Shown in pieces: positions 45,801-57,800 of a stretch of 64,000 nucleotides of DNA. The position numbers and the translations under genes were made by a program. Each line of letters opens with the position of its first letter. Position 1 is the first letter of the stretch. The DNA comes from Yamagishiella unicocca (Eukaryota; Chlorophyta; Chlorophyceae; Chlamydomonadales; Volvocaceae): assembly GCA_003116995.1 (NCBI GenBank), contig BDSL01000083.1, forward strand, positions 188,501-252,500. The letters are read 5' to 3'. Under the pieces are notes generated by a model. That model did no database searches. It was given only the letters and a program-made list of their open reading frames with translations, and was not told the DNA's origin.

Positions 45801-48800
45801 GGGTAGGGGTTCACCAGCCACCGCTCCATCACCTGCGGGGGAGACCCACGCCGACAAACACCCATCAGGCCCCATCCAAAAAGACGGCCCAACCCCCTGC
45901 AGCCTCCTCACGGGGATTCAGTGTTTCCGCACCCCCCGCCTTCCCAAGCCCCGTTTGCGGCACCTTGAGCATCTCCAGGAACAGCGAGGGCTCCATGTAT
46001 CGCGTGTTCTGCCCCGCCATGAGGCCGATCATGGACGACAGCACCGCCTTGCGCTGCTCGTTGTGGTGCAGCACGCGGGGAGCCAGCAGGCGGATGCAGG
46101 CGGCGATGACCCAGTAGAGGCTGCCGTACTCGGGCTCCTCGGACTGGGACGCCGCGGCGGCGGCCGCGGCGGCGGCGGCGGCGCCGCGGCGGCCCCCCGC
46201 CTGGGCGTTGCCGGGTGGGGCCATGTTGGCCACCTCGCGAGCTGTCTTTTGGAGGACCTGCGGGGTGTGTGTGTGGAGGGCCCGGAAGGTAGGAGAGCTC
46301 TGGCTCTTGGCAAGGGTAACGATAAGGATTCAGCCGGGAAGGAAGCGCGGACAGTTCGTGACGACACGACCGCTCCTGTTGTGCCAAACACTCTTCTGTC
46401 CAAGTGCCCGCAAACCCGCAGCCCGCTTCCCATTCGCCCTGCCTTCCCTTCCTCCCTGCCCGCCCCAGCCCCCTTCCCTAGCTGCCACCCGCCCACCTTG
46501 CAAAGCGGCGGCACGCACTGGAAGATGAAGTTAGCTGACGCCACCCCCTCCAGAGACTCCAGCAGCGCCAGCGAACCGCTGAGGCCCACCAGCAGCCGAG
46601 GGTCGCCGCCGATGCCAGCCCCCGCGGGCGGCGCCCCGGGCGGCGCTCCTGGCGCCGGCGGCGCCGGGTCGGGCGCCGCAGCAGCCTGCGACAGGTACCG
46701 CACGATGGCCTCCTCCGCGCGGCGCTGCACGCCCGCCAGCACCGCCGCAGGGTTAGGGGGCGAGGGCGTGGGGGCGGCGGTCTGCAAGGCGGAGCAGTTT
46801 GGGGGGGGGCAGGGTTGAGAAAAAACACGAACCGACACAAGGGAGGCAAAGGAAATGGCGTGGGAGCACAGCCGATTAGCGGCCACGGAAACGACCAGCT
46901 GCCAGGTGTGGACCCTCCGCAGCGCGCGGCCAGCCCTTCCCTTCCCTGCCCCGTGCTATCCTGCGTATTTTACCTCCGGCGGGGCCGGCGGCGGCGGAGC
47001 CGCCGCCAACTTGCTGTGCAGCAGCCTCAGTATCTCCCCCAGCTCCGCCGCACACCGGCGGTTCCGCGACTGCAGGCAGGGCTCAACCAGAGCCGCCAGG
47101 GCGCCCGCGTTCACCATCAGCACGTTGAGCGGCTGCGCCTCCACGAGCGCCCGCCCCACCTGCAGCCCCAGGGCCAGGTGGGGAGGGTCGCCCGGAAGGG
47201 TGCCCGCGGCGCCGGCGGCCGCACCCTTGGCGGCCGCCGCCTGCTGCTTGGCCGGGTCGACGGGCGTGCTGAGCAGGCGCTCCAGGAAGGACAGCTTCAC
47301 GACCGTCTGGGGGCAGAGGAAGGGAGGGTGCAGGGAGGGTGCGGGTTGGTGGGTTGTGCGAGCGGTGCAAGCGGGAGAGAAGACATGAGGAACACTTGTC
47401 ACAAGCGCTAATACAAAGCGCTATCCAGGATGGGTTCAGAACCCCCTAGGCGTCCACCACGACAACGAGGCACGGTATTACAGTCACAGTAGCTGTTGGT
47501 ATCTCATCCTCACCTCGCCGCTCCACACCGCCCATCCCGGCCTTCGCCCTCGCCCCGGCCCGCCCGCCGCTCCCCCCCCCCACTCACCCCCGGCCACAGC
47601 TTGAGCGCCTGCAGCAGCACCTGCATGCCGTAGCCCTGCTGCAGCGAGGCCTCGTCCTCCTTGACGCTGTCCGGAGTGATGAGCACGAAGCGCGCAAGGA
47701 AGTTCACCAGCGTGTCCTCCATGGTCGGTGTGGGGCGGAACTCGTCGTCGGGGCCGCCGCCGGCGCCGCCAGGCGAGCCCACGGCCATAGGCCCGCCGGC
47801 GCTGGGCCCACCCACCCGCAAACTTCCAGAGGAGACGCTGCGGGGGATGCCGCCAGCGGCGGCGGCGGCTGCCGCCGCCGCGTCCGTCATCTGGACGTCG
47901 CCGCCGCCGGCGCTTGTAGGCGACGCCAAGCCGGCGGCGGCTGCCGCCGCCGCCGCGGCGTCGCCGTCGGGCGCCCCGCCATCCGTCCGCGCTGTCTTGA
48001 CCGGCGGGGGCGCCCCTGGCGTGGCGCCCGGAGCCTCACCAGCGGCAGCAGCGGCGGCGGCGGAGTCCGCTGCTCCGCCGTCCTCCCGCGGCCGCTTCTG
48101 GCCCACGCCCAGGCTTGTCGCTGCCGGCAGGGCTGCGGCTGCCGCCACCAGCTCCTGCCGCTTGCGCTCCCAGCCCACCACGAGTTTGGCCAGGTCCAGT
48201 GCCAGCCGCCGGTACTCGGGTGTAGCTCCCTGGGGCGCCAGAGAATGGGGGAGGGGAGGGAGACATCGCACGTCAAGGACACGGCACCGTCAGGACATGG
48301 CACCGGCTCTCAGTTCCTCTCTCCCTCACCCTCATGTACCCCGACATGCATGCAGCGCCGGCGGGCGCCTTTGCACCCATCGGTCTCACTCGCTCCCGCT
48401 AGCACAGTGCAGGCCGCTGCCCACCGAGTCCCTGCCCTTCCCCCCGCCCGCCCAACGTCGAGTAACCGGTTCTTTTCTGTAACCCCGCCCCGGCCCCGGT
48501 CCCGCACCTGCAGCCCCAGTTTTGACAGCGTGTGCACCATCTGCCCCACGAACTGGCTGCGGGAGGGGTAGAAGAGGTCCGCGTGGCGGAGCACCAGCTG
48601 CCAGATGTGCACGATGCTGGCCAGGCTCTGGGCCTCCTCGGACAGGACCTGCGGGGAGGAAGCCGCGAGCGGGGCGAGGAAAGATAGGAGCGAAGGGGAA
48701 CTCGTAGGCGAGGGAGAAGGGAGGTCGAGGAGTGATATGGCTGCCGGAGCAACAGATCAAGCGCCCTGGGGGCCTGGTCGGCCGGGGGCTCCGAACCCCA

Positions 48801-51800
48801 GGCGCAACCCTTGCGGCTCGGCTCGGCTACCCCTCTCTCCCATGGCGGCAGCGGTGTGGTGAGCCGCTGAGTCGCAATAACCCGTCACCACCACCCCACG
48901 AACCCCGGGCGGCCTCTCTCCAGCGCGCTCCTCACCTTCTTGGTGTACCGCACCCACAAGCTGATCTTGTTCTCGGGCGAGCGCTGCACCTTCTCGTTCA
49001 GCGTGGGCACCAGCACGTCCAGCGCCTCCTTGATCAGCGGCTTCTTGGTGTCGGGCTGGCAGGCCTTGAGCAGCGCCACGAACACCTGCACGCGATACGG
49101 GACAGGACGTGAGGGACGTGAGGGGAGGGGACGGGACGGGACGTGAGGGGAGGGGACGTGAGGGGACGGGACAGGAGGGGGAGGATGCGTGGACTATGGC
49201 TGGGCGCACGCTGCTGTGTGCGATGAAAAGGAGCGCCCCGGCCCGGGGGTGACAGATGCGGGTGCGGACAGCGGAGCAGCGAATGCGCCAGCCCGCATGC
49301 CTCCCTCCAGCCGCGCACTGGCATGGCTCTCAGGCCGCAGCCGCAGAACACGCGCACGGAGCCCGGCCACTCGCCTGCAGCATGATCTTCTCCGGCGCCT
49401 GGAAGTTCTTGAGGAAGTACGACACGTTGACGAAGGCGTACGACTTGGTGACGCTGTCCTCCTTCTTCAGGTAGTTCCAGCCGAACTTGATCAGCTCCTT
49501 CTTGTGCTTGTCCAGGAGCGACGGGGAGTACTTGAAGAGCTGTGTGCACAGGTGGAGCAGCTCGATGCGCAGGGACTCGCCTGATGGGTAGGTGGGGGGG
49601 GTCGAGGGAAACCCGTGGATGTCCGAAAAAAACCGTTTAAACAGGCGTTTTGAGATGCATGCTGGAGAAGTGGGTTGGGGATACTGGGTGGGTAGGTGGG
49701 GGGAGGGGTGGAGAGGAGACATCGAGCTCGACCGTGGAGAAGAGGCTGTGAGGTGAGGGGTGGGAGCTGTTGCAGGTCGCTGGTGTGCAGGAAACAGTGG
49801 GCCGACAAAGGAGAGAGCACGGCGAGTAAGGCTGTCGCTTTGCCTCCACAGCAGCCACGACAGGCAGCCCTCGGCCCCTGTCTCCCCCACTCAGAAGCAC
49901 GCAACCACCACAACAGCGCTGCCGGCGCCCTTCCCCCTGACTTTGTCCCCTGGCCCGCTGCCCTCCCGGCCCCATCTCTCTTACTCTGCCCGCTCGACTT
50001 GGCCTCCAGCGGGTCCAGCAGGTCCAGCACCACCGCCTCCGCCAGCGCCTCTCCGATGACGTCCCGCTCTCCCCGCTCCAGCGACTCCACCAGCATGGGG
50101 GTCACCAGCACCTGCGCGCACCAACAACAACACGGTGTGACACTGCAACGGAACGGCCGGGAGGAGAAGCGCCGGGAGAAGAAGCGCCGGGAGAAGAAGT
50201 GCCGGGAGAAGAAGTGCCGGGAGAAGAAGTGCCGGGAGGAGAAGTAGCAGTAGCCTCGCCACTCCAACTGCATCCAATACCTTGCATCCCTCCCCATGCA
50301 GCCTGCCCCAGCCCTCACCACGCGGAGCCGCTGGCTTCGCCGGCCGCCCAGCCCTCCCCGCCCACCTGCAGGATCCGCTCCAGCTGCTCCTGCGGCAGCT
50401 TGCCCGCCCGGAACACCTCGACGTACTTGGCCAGCACCGCCCGCTTCTCGTCCGGCGAGTACTGCTGCGCCACCACGTCCCGGCAGAAGGTCTCGATGAA
50501 GCCGTAGTCCACGGAGCTCCGTTGCTGCGGCGCAGAGGCGGGCACGGAGGGGGCGCGGTGCGGGGCCGGGTCGTGTCGGCACACGGCTCACCCGCCTCGG
50601 TGCCGCAAAACCAACCCATACACGAACCCTTCCCTACTTCTTTAAGCGGCCCTCCCAGCCACGCAGTTAAATTTGGCATGCGCGTCACCGCACCTCCTCA
50701 CTGCCTCGTCACGTCCTATCCCTCCCCCGCCGCCCGCCCCGCACCCCTGCCCCCCCCCCCCCGCCCGGCCCCCCCTGCCGCCCCCCCCTTACCAGGTGCA
50801 CCGACATGACGTCAAACAGCGGCATCACCTCCTGCCGGTGCTGCTTGACGTACGACAACACGCACTTGGCCAGCCGCTTGCTCTCCAGCAGCTGCTCCCG
50901 GCTGATGCCCGTCACGGCGGCCCACACCGACTGCTGCTGCTGCGTCGCCAGCGCAGTGGGCGTACCGGCGGCGGCCGCGCCCGACACCGCAACCACACCC
51001 GCACCGCCAGCTGGTGCCGGTGCGGGGCCCAGAGCGGCGCCCTCCTCCGCCACGCGCGCTGCGCGGTGCGGGCTGTGCCAGCGCTCCATGACCGCCGCCA
51101 TGACCCGGGGCTGGGAGGGCAGCCAGGCAGGCAGCAGCTTGGAGATGGCTCTCACCAGGTGGACGGCGTGGAAGGCGACCATGGGTTGGGCGGGCGGGGA
51201 GGGCGGGGCTGCGGGGGGCGGGAGGGGTGGGGCGAGGGACCAGGGAGCTGAGGAGCAAGGCAAGAAGCTGGATGCGTGGTAATATCGGCGATGCGGAGGT
51301 GCAGCAGGCGGCAGGCGGGGGAGCCTAGCCGATGTGCAAGTGGACGCGCGGGTGGGGGGGTGATACGTATGCGAGGTGCGCCCGTCACATGGCGCTCACG
51401 CCGCCACCCCCAACGCAAACGTCTGTTCTAAGACGGGTTTTTTCTCGCATCCACGGGTCCTCCTCAAAACCCCCCAACGCACCTGCTCCCTCGGGCAGCT
51501 GCGCCGCGGGGTGCGGCGGGTCGTACTGCAGCAGCAGCGCCAGCAGCTTGTCTGTGGAGGCCGCCACGGTGTCCAGCAGCGGCCGGCCGAGGGGGCTGTG
51601 GATGATGTCCAGCAGGCGGGAGAAGTAGGAGGGCTTGTCCAGGCGGGCGGGGTCCAGGAAGTAGGCGGCGGCCTCGTTGGGGTACTTGATCAGGAAGCGG
51701 GTGAGGGGGCCGCGGTAGGGGGAGGTCATGACGTGGGGCACAGGGACCTGCAGGGGGGGGGTGCATAAACGAACCGTTGACTCGACATGGGAAGTGGAGT

Positions 51801-54800
51801 GGACGCATAGGGGGGTTACATGAACGAACCGGTACCTCGACTTTGGAAGTGGAGTGGGTGCATGGGGGGGGGGGCATGATAAGGCGGCGGCAGGGGGGTC
51901 AGGAGGAGCAGGGGGACAAAGAGGACGAGCGCTGGGAGGAGAGGTTTTGAAGGGCATGCAGGGTCCAGGACCGTCGAAACCTCCCACTCACACACAACCC
52001 TTCCCTCGCTCTATTCCTGCACCCTAAACCACTCCCGTCCCTGTCCCCTCCACCCCACCCACCGGCATATTGAGCGCCGGCAGCTTGTCCTCCAGCTGGA
52101 TGGTGAGGATGACTAGGCCGGGCTTGGTGGCGCCCGCCTCGGGGGTGGGACTGGTAGCCGCCGCCGGCTTCCCGTCGGGACCCACAGCCCCGGGAGCACC
52201 GGGCGCTGCCGCCCCCGGCTGCGCGGCCGCCTGCGCCGGGGGCGCCGGTGCGTTCTGCGTCTCCAGGAACTTAACCGCGGTCCGCGGCAGCAGGTGGAAG
52301 AGGTCGAGCACCAGCGAGGCCACCAGCGCCTCCTCACCGCTCTTCCACAGCACCTGCCCCGTCAGCTGCTTCTCCGGGTTCAGCCAGTTCTTGAGGTGCT
52401 CCAGCAGCTTGTCGCCAAGGGTGAGGTTGAACCAGTCGCTCAGGAGCTCCAGCAGCCGGGCAAGGCCCTGGAGAGAAGAGGGCGGGGGTTAGGAAAGGAA
52501 AGGAGGGGTCAAGGGCAAGTGCTGGGAGTCAGGTCACCAGGGATTCCCTAGCAATCTGTTATGTAGCTGCGGAAGGAAACCCCGAATCAGCAGCGTAAGC
52601 CCTGAATCAGCAGCCAAGGATAAGGCCCATGGGTTCATGCGCTGGTTCGCATCCAGCCACATGTCAATAGGCGGAACGCTTTCCGGCGTCGCGCACACCC
52701 AGCCCCTTCCCTCCACCACTTCCTCCTCCCCCATTCCATAATGCCCTATGTGTTATGTACAACTCTTTCCTCGCCCGACCACCTCGCCCCCACCTGCAGC
52801 ATTGCCGGGTGCAGCTTGTGGTAGGTGGCCAGGTTCTGCAGCAGCGGCCTCAGGCTGTTTTGCAGCAGCTCCTTGGGCAGCTTCTGGTAGCTCACGATGA
52901 GCTGCAGCCCGGTGCGCGCCACCGAGTGGATGTCTTCCGCGGGCGCAGTCAGGTTCTTGAAGAACATGCCGGTTATGCTCTCGCGCAGCTGCCGCAGGTC
53001 GGCGCGGTCGCGGAACTCCTCCCAGCCCCAAACTGAGGCAGCGAGGGGAGGCGGCGGCGGGCAGGGGGTGGAGGGAGCCGGCGCGTGGAGTTGCGTTTGC
53101 ATGTCAGGTGGCAAGTTAGGAGGAAAAAGCCAGGTGGGTTGGCAACGCAGAAGAGGCAGGTCATGCGGGTGGGTGGGTAAGAGGCCCTGTCCCCCCTGCC
53201 CCGCGACCACGTGATGCCCTTACGTTGCGGCCAGCCCTACCTAACCCCTTCCCCCCACCCCTCCATCAGTTCCAAACACGCCTCCTCCTAGCCTTCTTTT
53301 AACGATTATTTCTGCCTCATGTAACGCGACAAAAAGCGCGTTTCTACGCTACCCCTCCCCTCCCCCCTGCACCGCCCCATGCCCCCCCGACCACTCACGT
53401 GCGCACAGCAGCTGCATGCACGCCACCCGCAGTCTCTGCAGCGCATCCAGCGTCACGTTGCGCGGCCCCGGCCCGCCCTTGCCGCCCGCGAAGGGGCCCA
53501 CGATGGCCCCCCCCGCCGTCATGGCCCCCAGCCCCTCCTCCTTCTGCGTTAGCCGCTGCGCCAGCGCGCCCTCGTCCTTCTCCGCGATCATCAGGGCCTC
53601 GTGCGCCAGCGCCTGCAGCTGCTCGCTGAGCGGCAGCGCGGGGGGCTGCTGGCGGGTCACGGCGGCGAGGGCCTGCACCTGGCTGATGGTCACCTCCACG
53701 TTCTGCGGGGCAGCGGTGGAACCGGTCGACGGGGCAAGGACGAGGAGGGTGAGTAGGGTTGCGAGAGTTGAGGGTGTTGAAGAAGCTTCTGGGGGCTTAG
53801 GAGTTTTTGAGGATGTATCCCGGTTGGGCTAAGCGCGGCACCGTCACTCTACCTCAGTCGCACAGCGCGAAGTGGACGACCCGCCCTCGGCGGTCTGGGC
53901 CGACTGAAACAGGCCCCCGGCCCACCAGGGGGGGGGGCGCTCTAGAGCAGCAACCTAGTTCCGCCCGGCCCACCAGGGGGGGGGGGCGTACTAGAGCAGC
54001 AGCCTCGTTCCGCCCGGCCCACTGCAACCAAACCCCTCTTGTTGCCCCCAGCCTCACCTTGATGGGCATCAGCCGCCGCGACTGCCACGGCGGGCTCATG
54101 GCCTGCAGCGCGGGTGTCAGGTAGGAGGAGATGGTCCGCCCCACCACCGACGCGAGCGTGCCCAGAGCGATCTCAGCCGCGGAGCGCACCCAGCGCGGTA
54201 GCCCGGGGCCCACCATTGCCTGAACAAGCACGTCCGCCATGGAGTCCACCACTGACATGGGGCACGCCACCCCGGCAGCTGTGGGGGGGGTTGGGGCGGC
54301 GGCCGCCGGTGCGGCGGCAGCTGCGCCGGCGGCGGCGGCGGCGGTCGGGGATCCTGCGGCGGCGGGCGCTGCATCAGCTGCGGCGGGAGCGGCGGCCGGG
54401 GCGGTGGTGTCCGGGGGGGCGGAGGACGCCCCACCGGCGGCGATGGCAGCGGCGGCCGGGGCGGAGGCGTCCGTGTTGCTCCCCGCAACCGAGGCAGGAG
54501 CCGCACTGGCGGTCGTGGTGCCGCCGACGGTGCTGTTTGGAGGGGGACCGTTCGCAGGCGCGGAGGAGAATGCCGACGCCGCAGGCGCCGCCGCGGCTGT
54601 CGATGCCGGCGGCGCAGCGACGCCGCCACCACTCTTCCTAGCAGCCGCCGCCGCGGCCGTGGCGGCGGCTGCCGCCGCCGCATCCGGCGGCGGCGGCGGC
54701 GGCGCGCCTGGCGGCTTTTCCTTCCCGTGCAGCACCTTGTAGAGCAGCTCCGCCAGCGTGGCCTCCACCTCCTCCCGCTCCACCCGGCAGTACTCCGGCA

Positions 54801-57800
54801 GCCAGCGCACCACGTTGACTAGGCCGCGCAGGCAGGGGACCGCCCACACCCACAGGTAGGGCGCCGGCAGGCGCGGCACCAGCAGCCGCAGCGCGCCAGC
54901 ACCCGCCAGCCTGCCCTGCCAGGTGTCCTCGTGGCAGCACTGCAGCATGCGGGGCAGCAGGTCGTCGATGACGGCAGGCAGGCCGTGGCCGCCGGCCTTG
55001 TCGGCGTCCGCGCCCTGGGACGCGGGCGCCGGCGGGGCCTCGCCGGGAGCGGCGGCTGCGGCTGCCTGGCTGGAGGGCTGGGGCTGGAGGGATCCGGCTT
55101 TGCCCTTGGTGCGGGCGGTGTGCATGAGGAGCGCCGTGTCGGCGAAGGTGGTGAGGCACTCCAGCGCTGACTTGGACTTGATGGCGGCCTGTGCGGCGGG
55201 GAGGCGGGGAGTCGATGGAGCAGAGGGAGAGGTCTTGCTGCGTGGGGAGCAGCAGCGAGTCGATGAATAACGCGCAACGCCGCCGTGCATGTGCTCAGCA
55301 AGATGAACATAGTCGTCGCCGCAGCGGAAGGACACCCTTCCTGTCCCAACCTTCGCCCTGCATTCCACGCACGACCTCCCACCCGCCCACCCACCCACCC
55401 ACACCCCTGTCCTCAACCAGATCTCCAGCATGCGCCTCGAAACGTCTGTCCTAAACGGTTTTCCTTCGCAAACGGGTTTTCCTTGCAACCCGCCCCTGCC
55501 TGCCCTGCTCGCCTTATCGCACAGCACCTCCACCAGAGCATCCAGAAACAGGTGGCAGTCGAGCTCTCGGAGCCCGCGGGGAAGCATCGAACCCACGCCC
55601 GGCGCCGCCCCTGGAGTCGCGCCGCCGGCTGTGCCGGGCGGCGCGGCGGGCATGGCGCCGGTGGTCGCGGGCGTCATGGCCTGCGCGTCGGGCGCCGTAC
55701 GCGCCATCACCGGCGCGGGCGGCGGCGGCTGCGTCCCGGAGACGAACAGCATGGCGAAGTGGCGGGAGACGTGGAGCGCGAAGGGGCGGGCGGTGGCGGC
55801 GAGCGCCTCGTCCGCGGCCGCCCCCATGACGGCTGCCAGCAGCTGCACCAGCACCTGCCGCTCCGCGACCACCTGCGTCTTGGTCTTGACGCCCGAGTCC
55901 AGCTGGCGCTGCGCAGCAGGGGGCGGGCGGGGGGTGAAGTGCGGGCGTCAGGTCAGGCGTCGGGGGGGTTTCAAGAGAATCCGCGAATCGGGGGCACGTT
56001 TATGGTGAGTGGCGTTGCGGGCTACCGGCGAAGCGGCAGGAGGATGTGGTAGTATCTGCTCCCCCTGCCAACTCCGTCGTGACCTACCCCCACCCAATGG
56101 ATCCCCGTCCACACGCGCCTCCGCCATCCGTGAAACAGGGCCGCGCCGCACCTTCGGCATTGCCACCGCCACCTGCGGCGGTGGCAGCTCCCCCGTCACC
56201 ACCCTCAGCAGCATCGCCATGCCCGCCTCCACCAGCTGCGGATCCGATTGCACCGCCGCCGCCGCCGCTCCGTCCGCAGCACCGCCACCACCAGTGCCGC
56301 CAATGCTGGCGCGGCGCGCCGCCGCCGCCGCCGCTGCGGCCGCCGCCGCCGGCGTCGCAATGCCCGCCGGCAGCAGCCCGCTGCCCTGCCGCAGCCCTCG
56401 CCCCGTCACTCCAGCGCTGCGCGCCGCCTCCACCGCCGCCGCGTCCTCCTCCACCTCCCGCACGCGCAGGTTCAACATGGACGCCAGGCAGACGTGCAGG
56501 AAGCGCAGCGCCTGGCGCCGGTAGTGCCCGTCGCCGCCGGCGAGGGCGGCCGCGGCGCCCGCTGCCAGGGCGCCCGCGCTGCCCGCCGGTGGGCCCGCGC
56601 CCTCCGTCCCGGCAGCAATGCCCGCTCTCGCCAGCGCCACGCAGCGATCCACGGGCACCAGGAAGGAGGTCTGCGGCTCGAAGGTGAGGATGAGGCGCAG
56701 GCCGTGCTCGGGGTTGTCCCGGTACTCCAGAGGCTGGGGGTCCTTGAGCCAGCGCCGGTTCAGGCCGCCCATCTTGCCCAGCAGCGCCAAAGCCTTGGGG
56801 GGTAGAGAAGGGGGGCGGGAGTGTGACGGCGCGTGGGCGTGTGTCTGGGTTTCATCGTGAGGACAGGGGGCGAAGGGGGAGGCGGGAGCTTGTAGGAGGC
56901 GGACGCGGGGGGGGGGGCCGAGAAGACCGGGAGAAGACCGCGGGGGGGGGGGGGCGCACAAGAACCGTGGACGCGACAAGGACAGGATAGTTGGTGCATG
57001 GTCAGCGGACGCCTAGTTTGTAGGCGCATGCAGACCCAAGGGGGGGGTAAAAGATAATCCGCGAATCCACTAGAGGGCGGGGCAAGGTACTATCCCCTCG
57101 CTCCGACCCTCCATCGTCAACGTCGTCTGCCCTTACATACCTTCGTCGCCAGCGGGTTGTTGTACTTGAGCAGCGCCCACAGCCCGTGCATGAGGTCCGA
57201 TATGACCTCCGACATAGCGGGCTCCAAGAACTCGGGGTTGAGGTTGTCCACCCACACCTCCAGGGTCTTGACGGCGGCCAGGGCCAGCTCGTCGGGGCCG
57301 TGCTGCGGGTGTGGGGGGAGAGCGCGTTTGGGACGCAACAAGCGCGAAAAAGCGTAAGCCGAGGTGGCAGCTGGGAAAGGAATTGCATTGCTTTAGCGGG
57401 AGCGAGAAGGTCCACCTGATCCCCCCCGCCCCAACTTCCTCAGGGCCCTTGCCTTCCACTTCCATCTCCTCCGCCTCCCTCCCTTCCTTCCGCCGCCCGA
57501 AGCCCATGACTCCCCATGGCACCTCCCTCGCCTTGCCCCGCCGTGGCGCGCATCCCTTCCCCGGTTTAGGTCAACGTTCCCCCCCCTACCGCGGCTTTTC
57601 TTATCAAACCCCCCCGCAAGCACCTTGATGGCCAGCGTCAGCGGCCGCATGAGCCGCGGCAGGAGCGGCAGCACGCCCGTCAGCTGCGCCGGCAGCGTGA
57701 GGCAAATCTCCAACAGCACCCCGCGCATCTCGGGCGGGTGCGGCCCGTGCAGCATGTGCAGCACCAGCGTCAGGCACGGCTCCACGTACGGCGCCATGGT

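Noticed and set aside
53854..55872. A single 672-codon uninterrupted frame in TRA1
   Set aside because: It reads through real introns. Splice sites at 54058, 55188, 55513 and 55908 and conserved sequence on both sides show three exons and two introns or intron parts.
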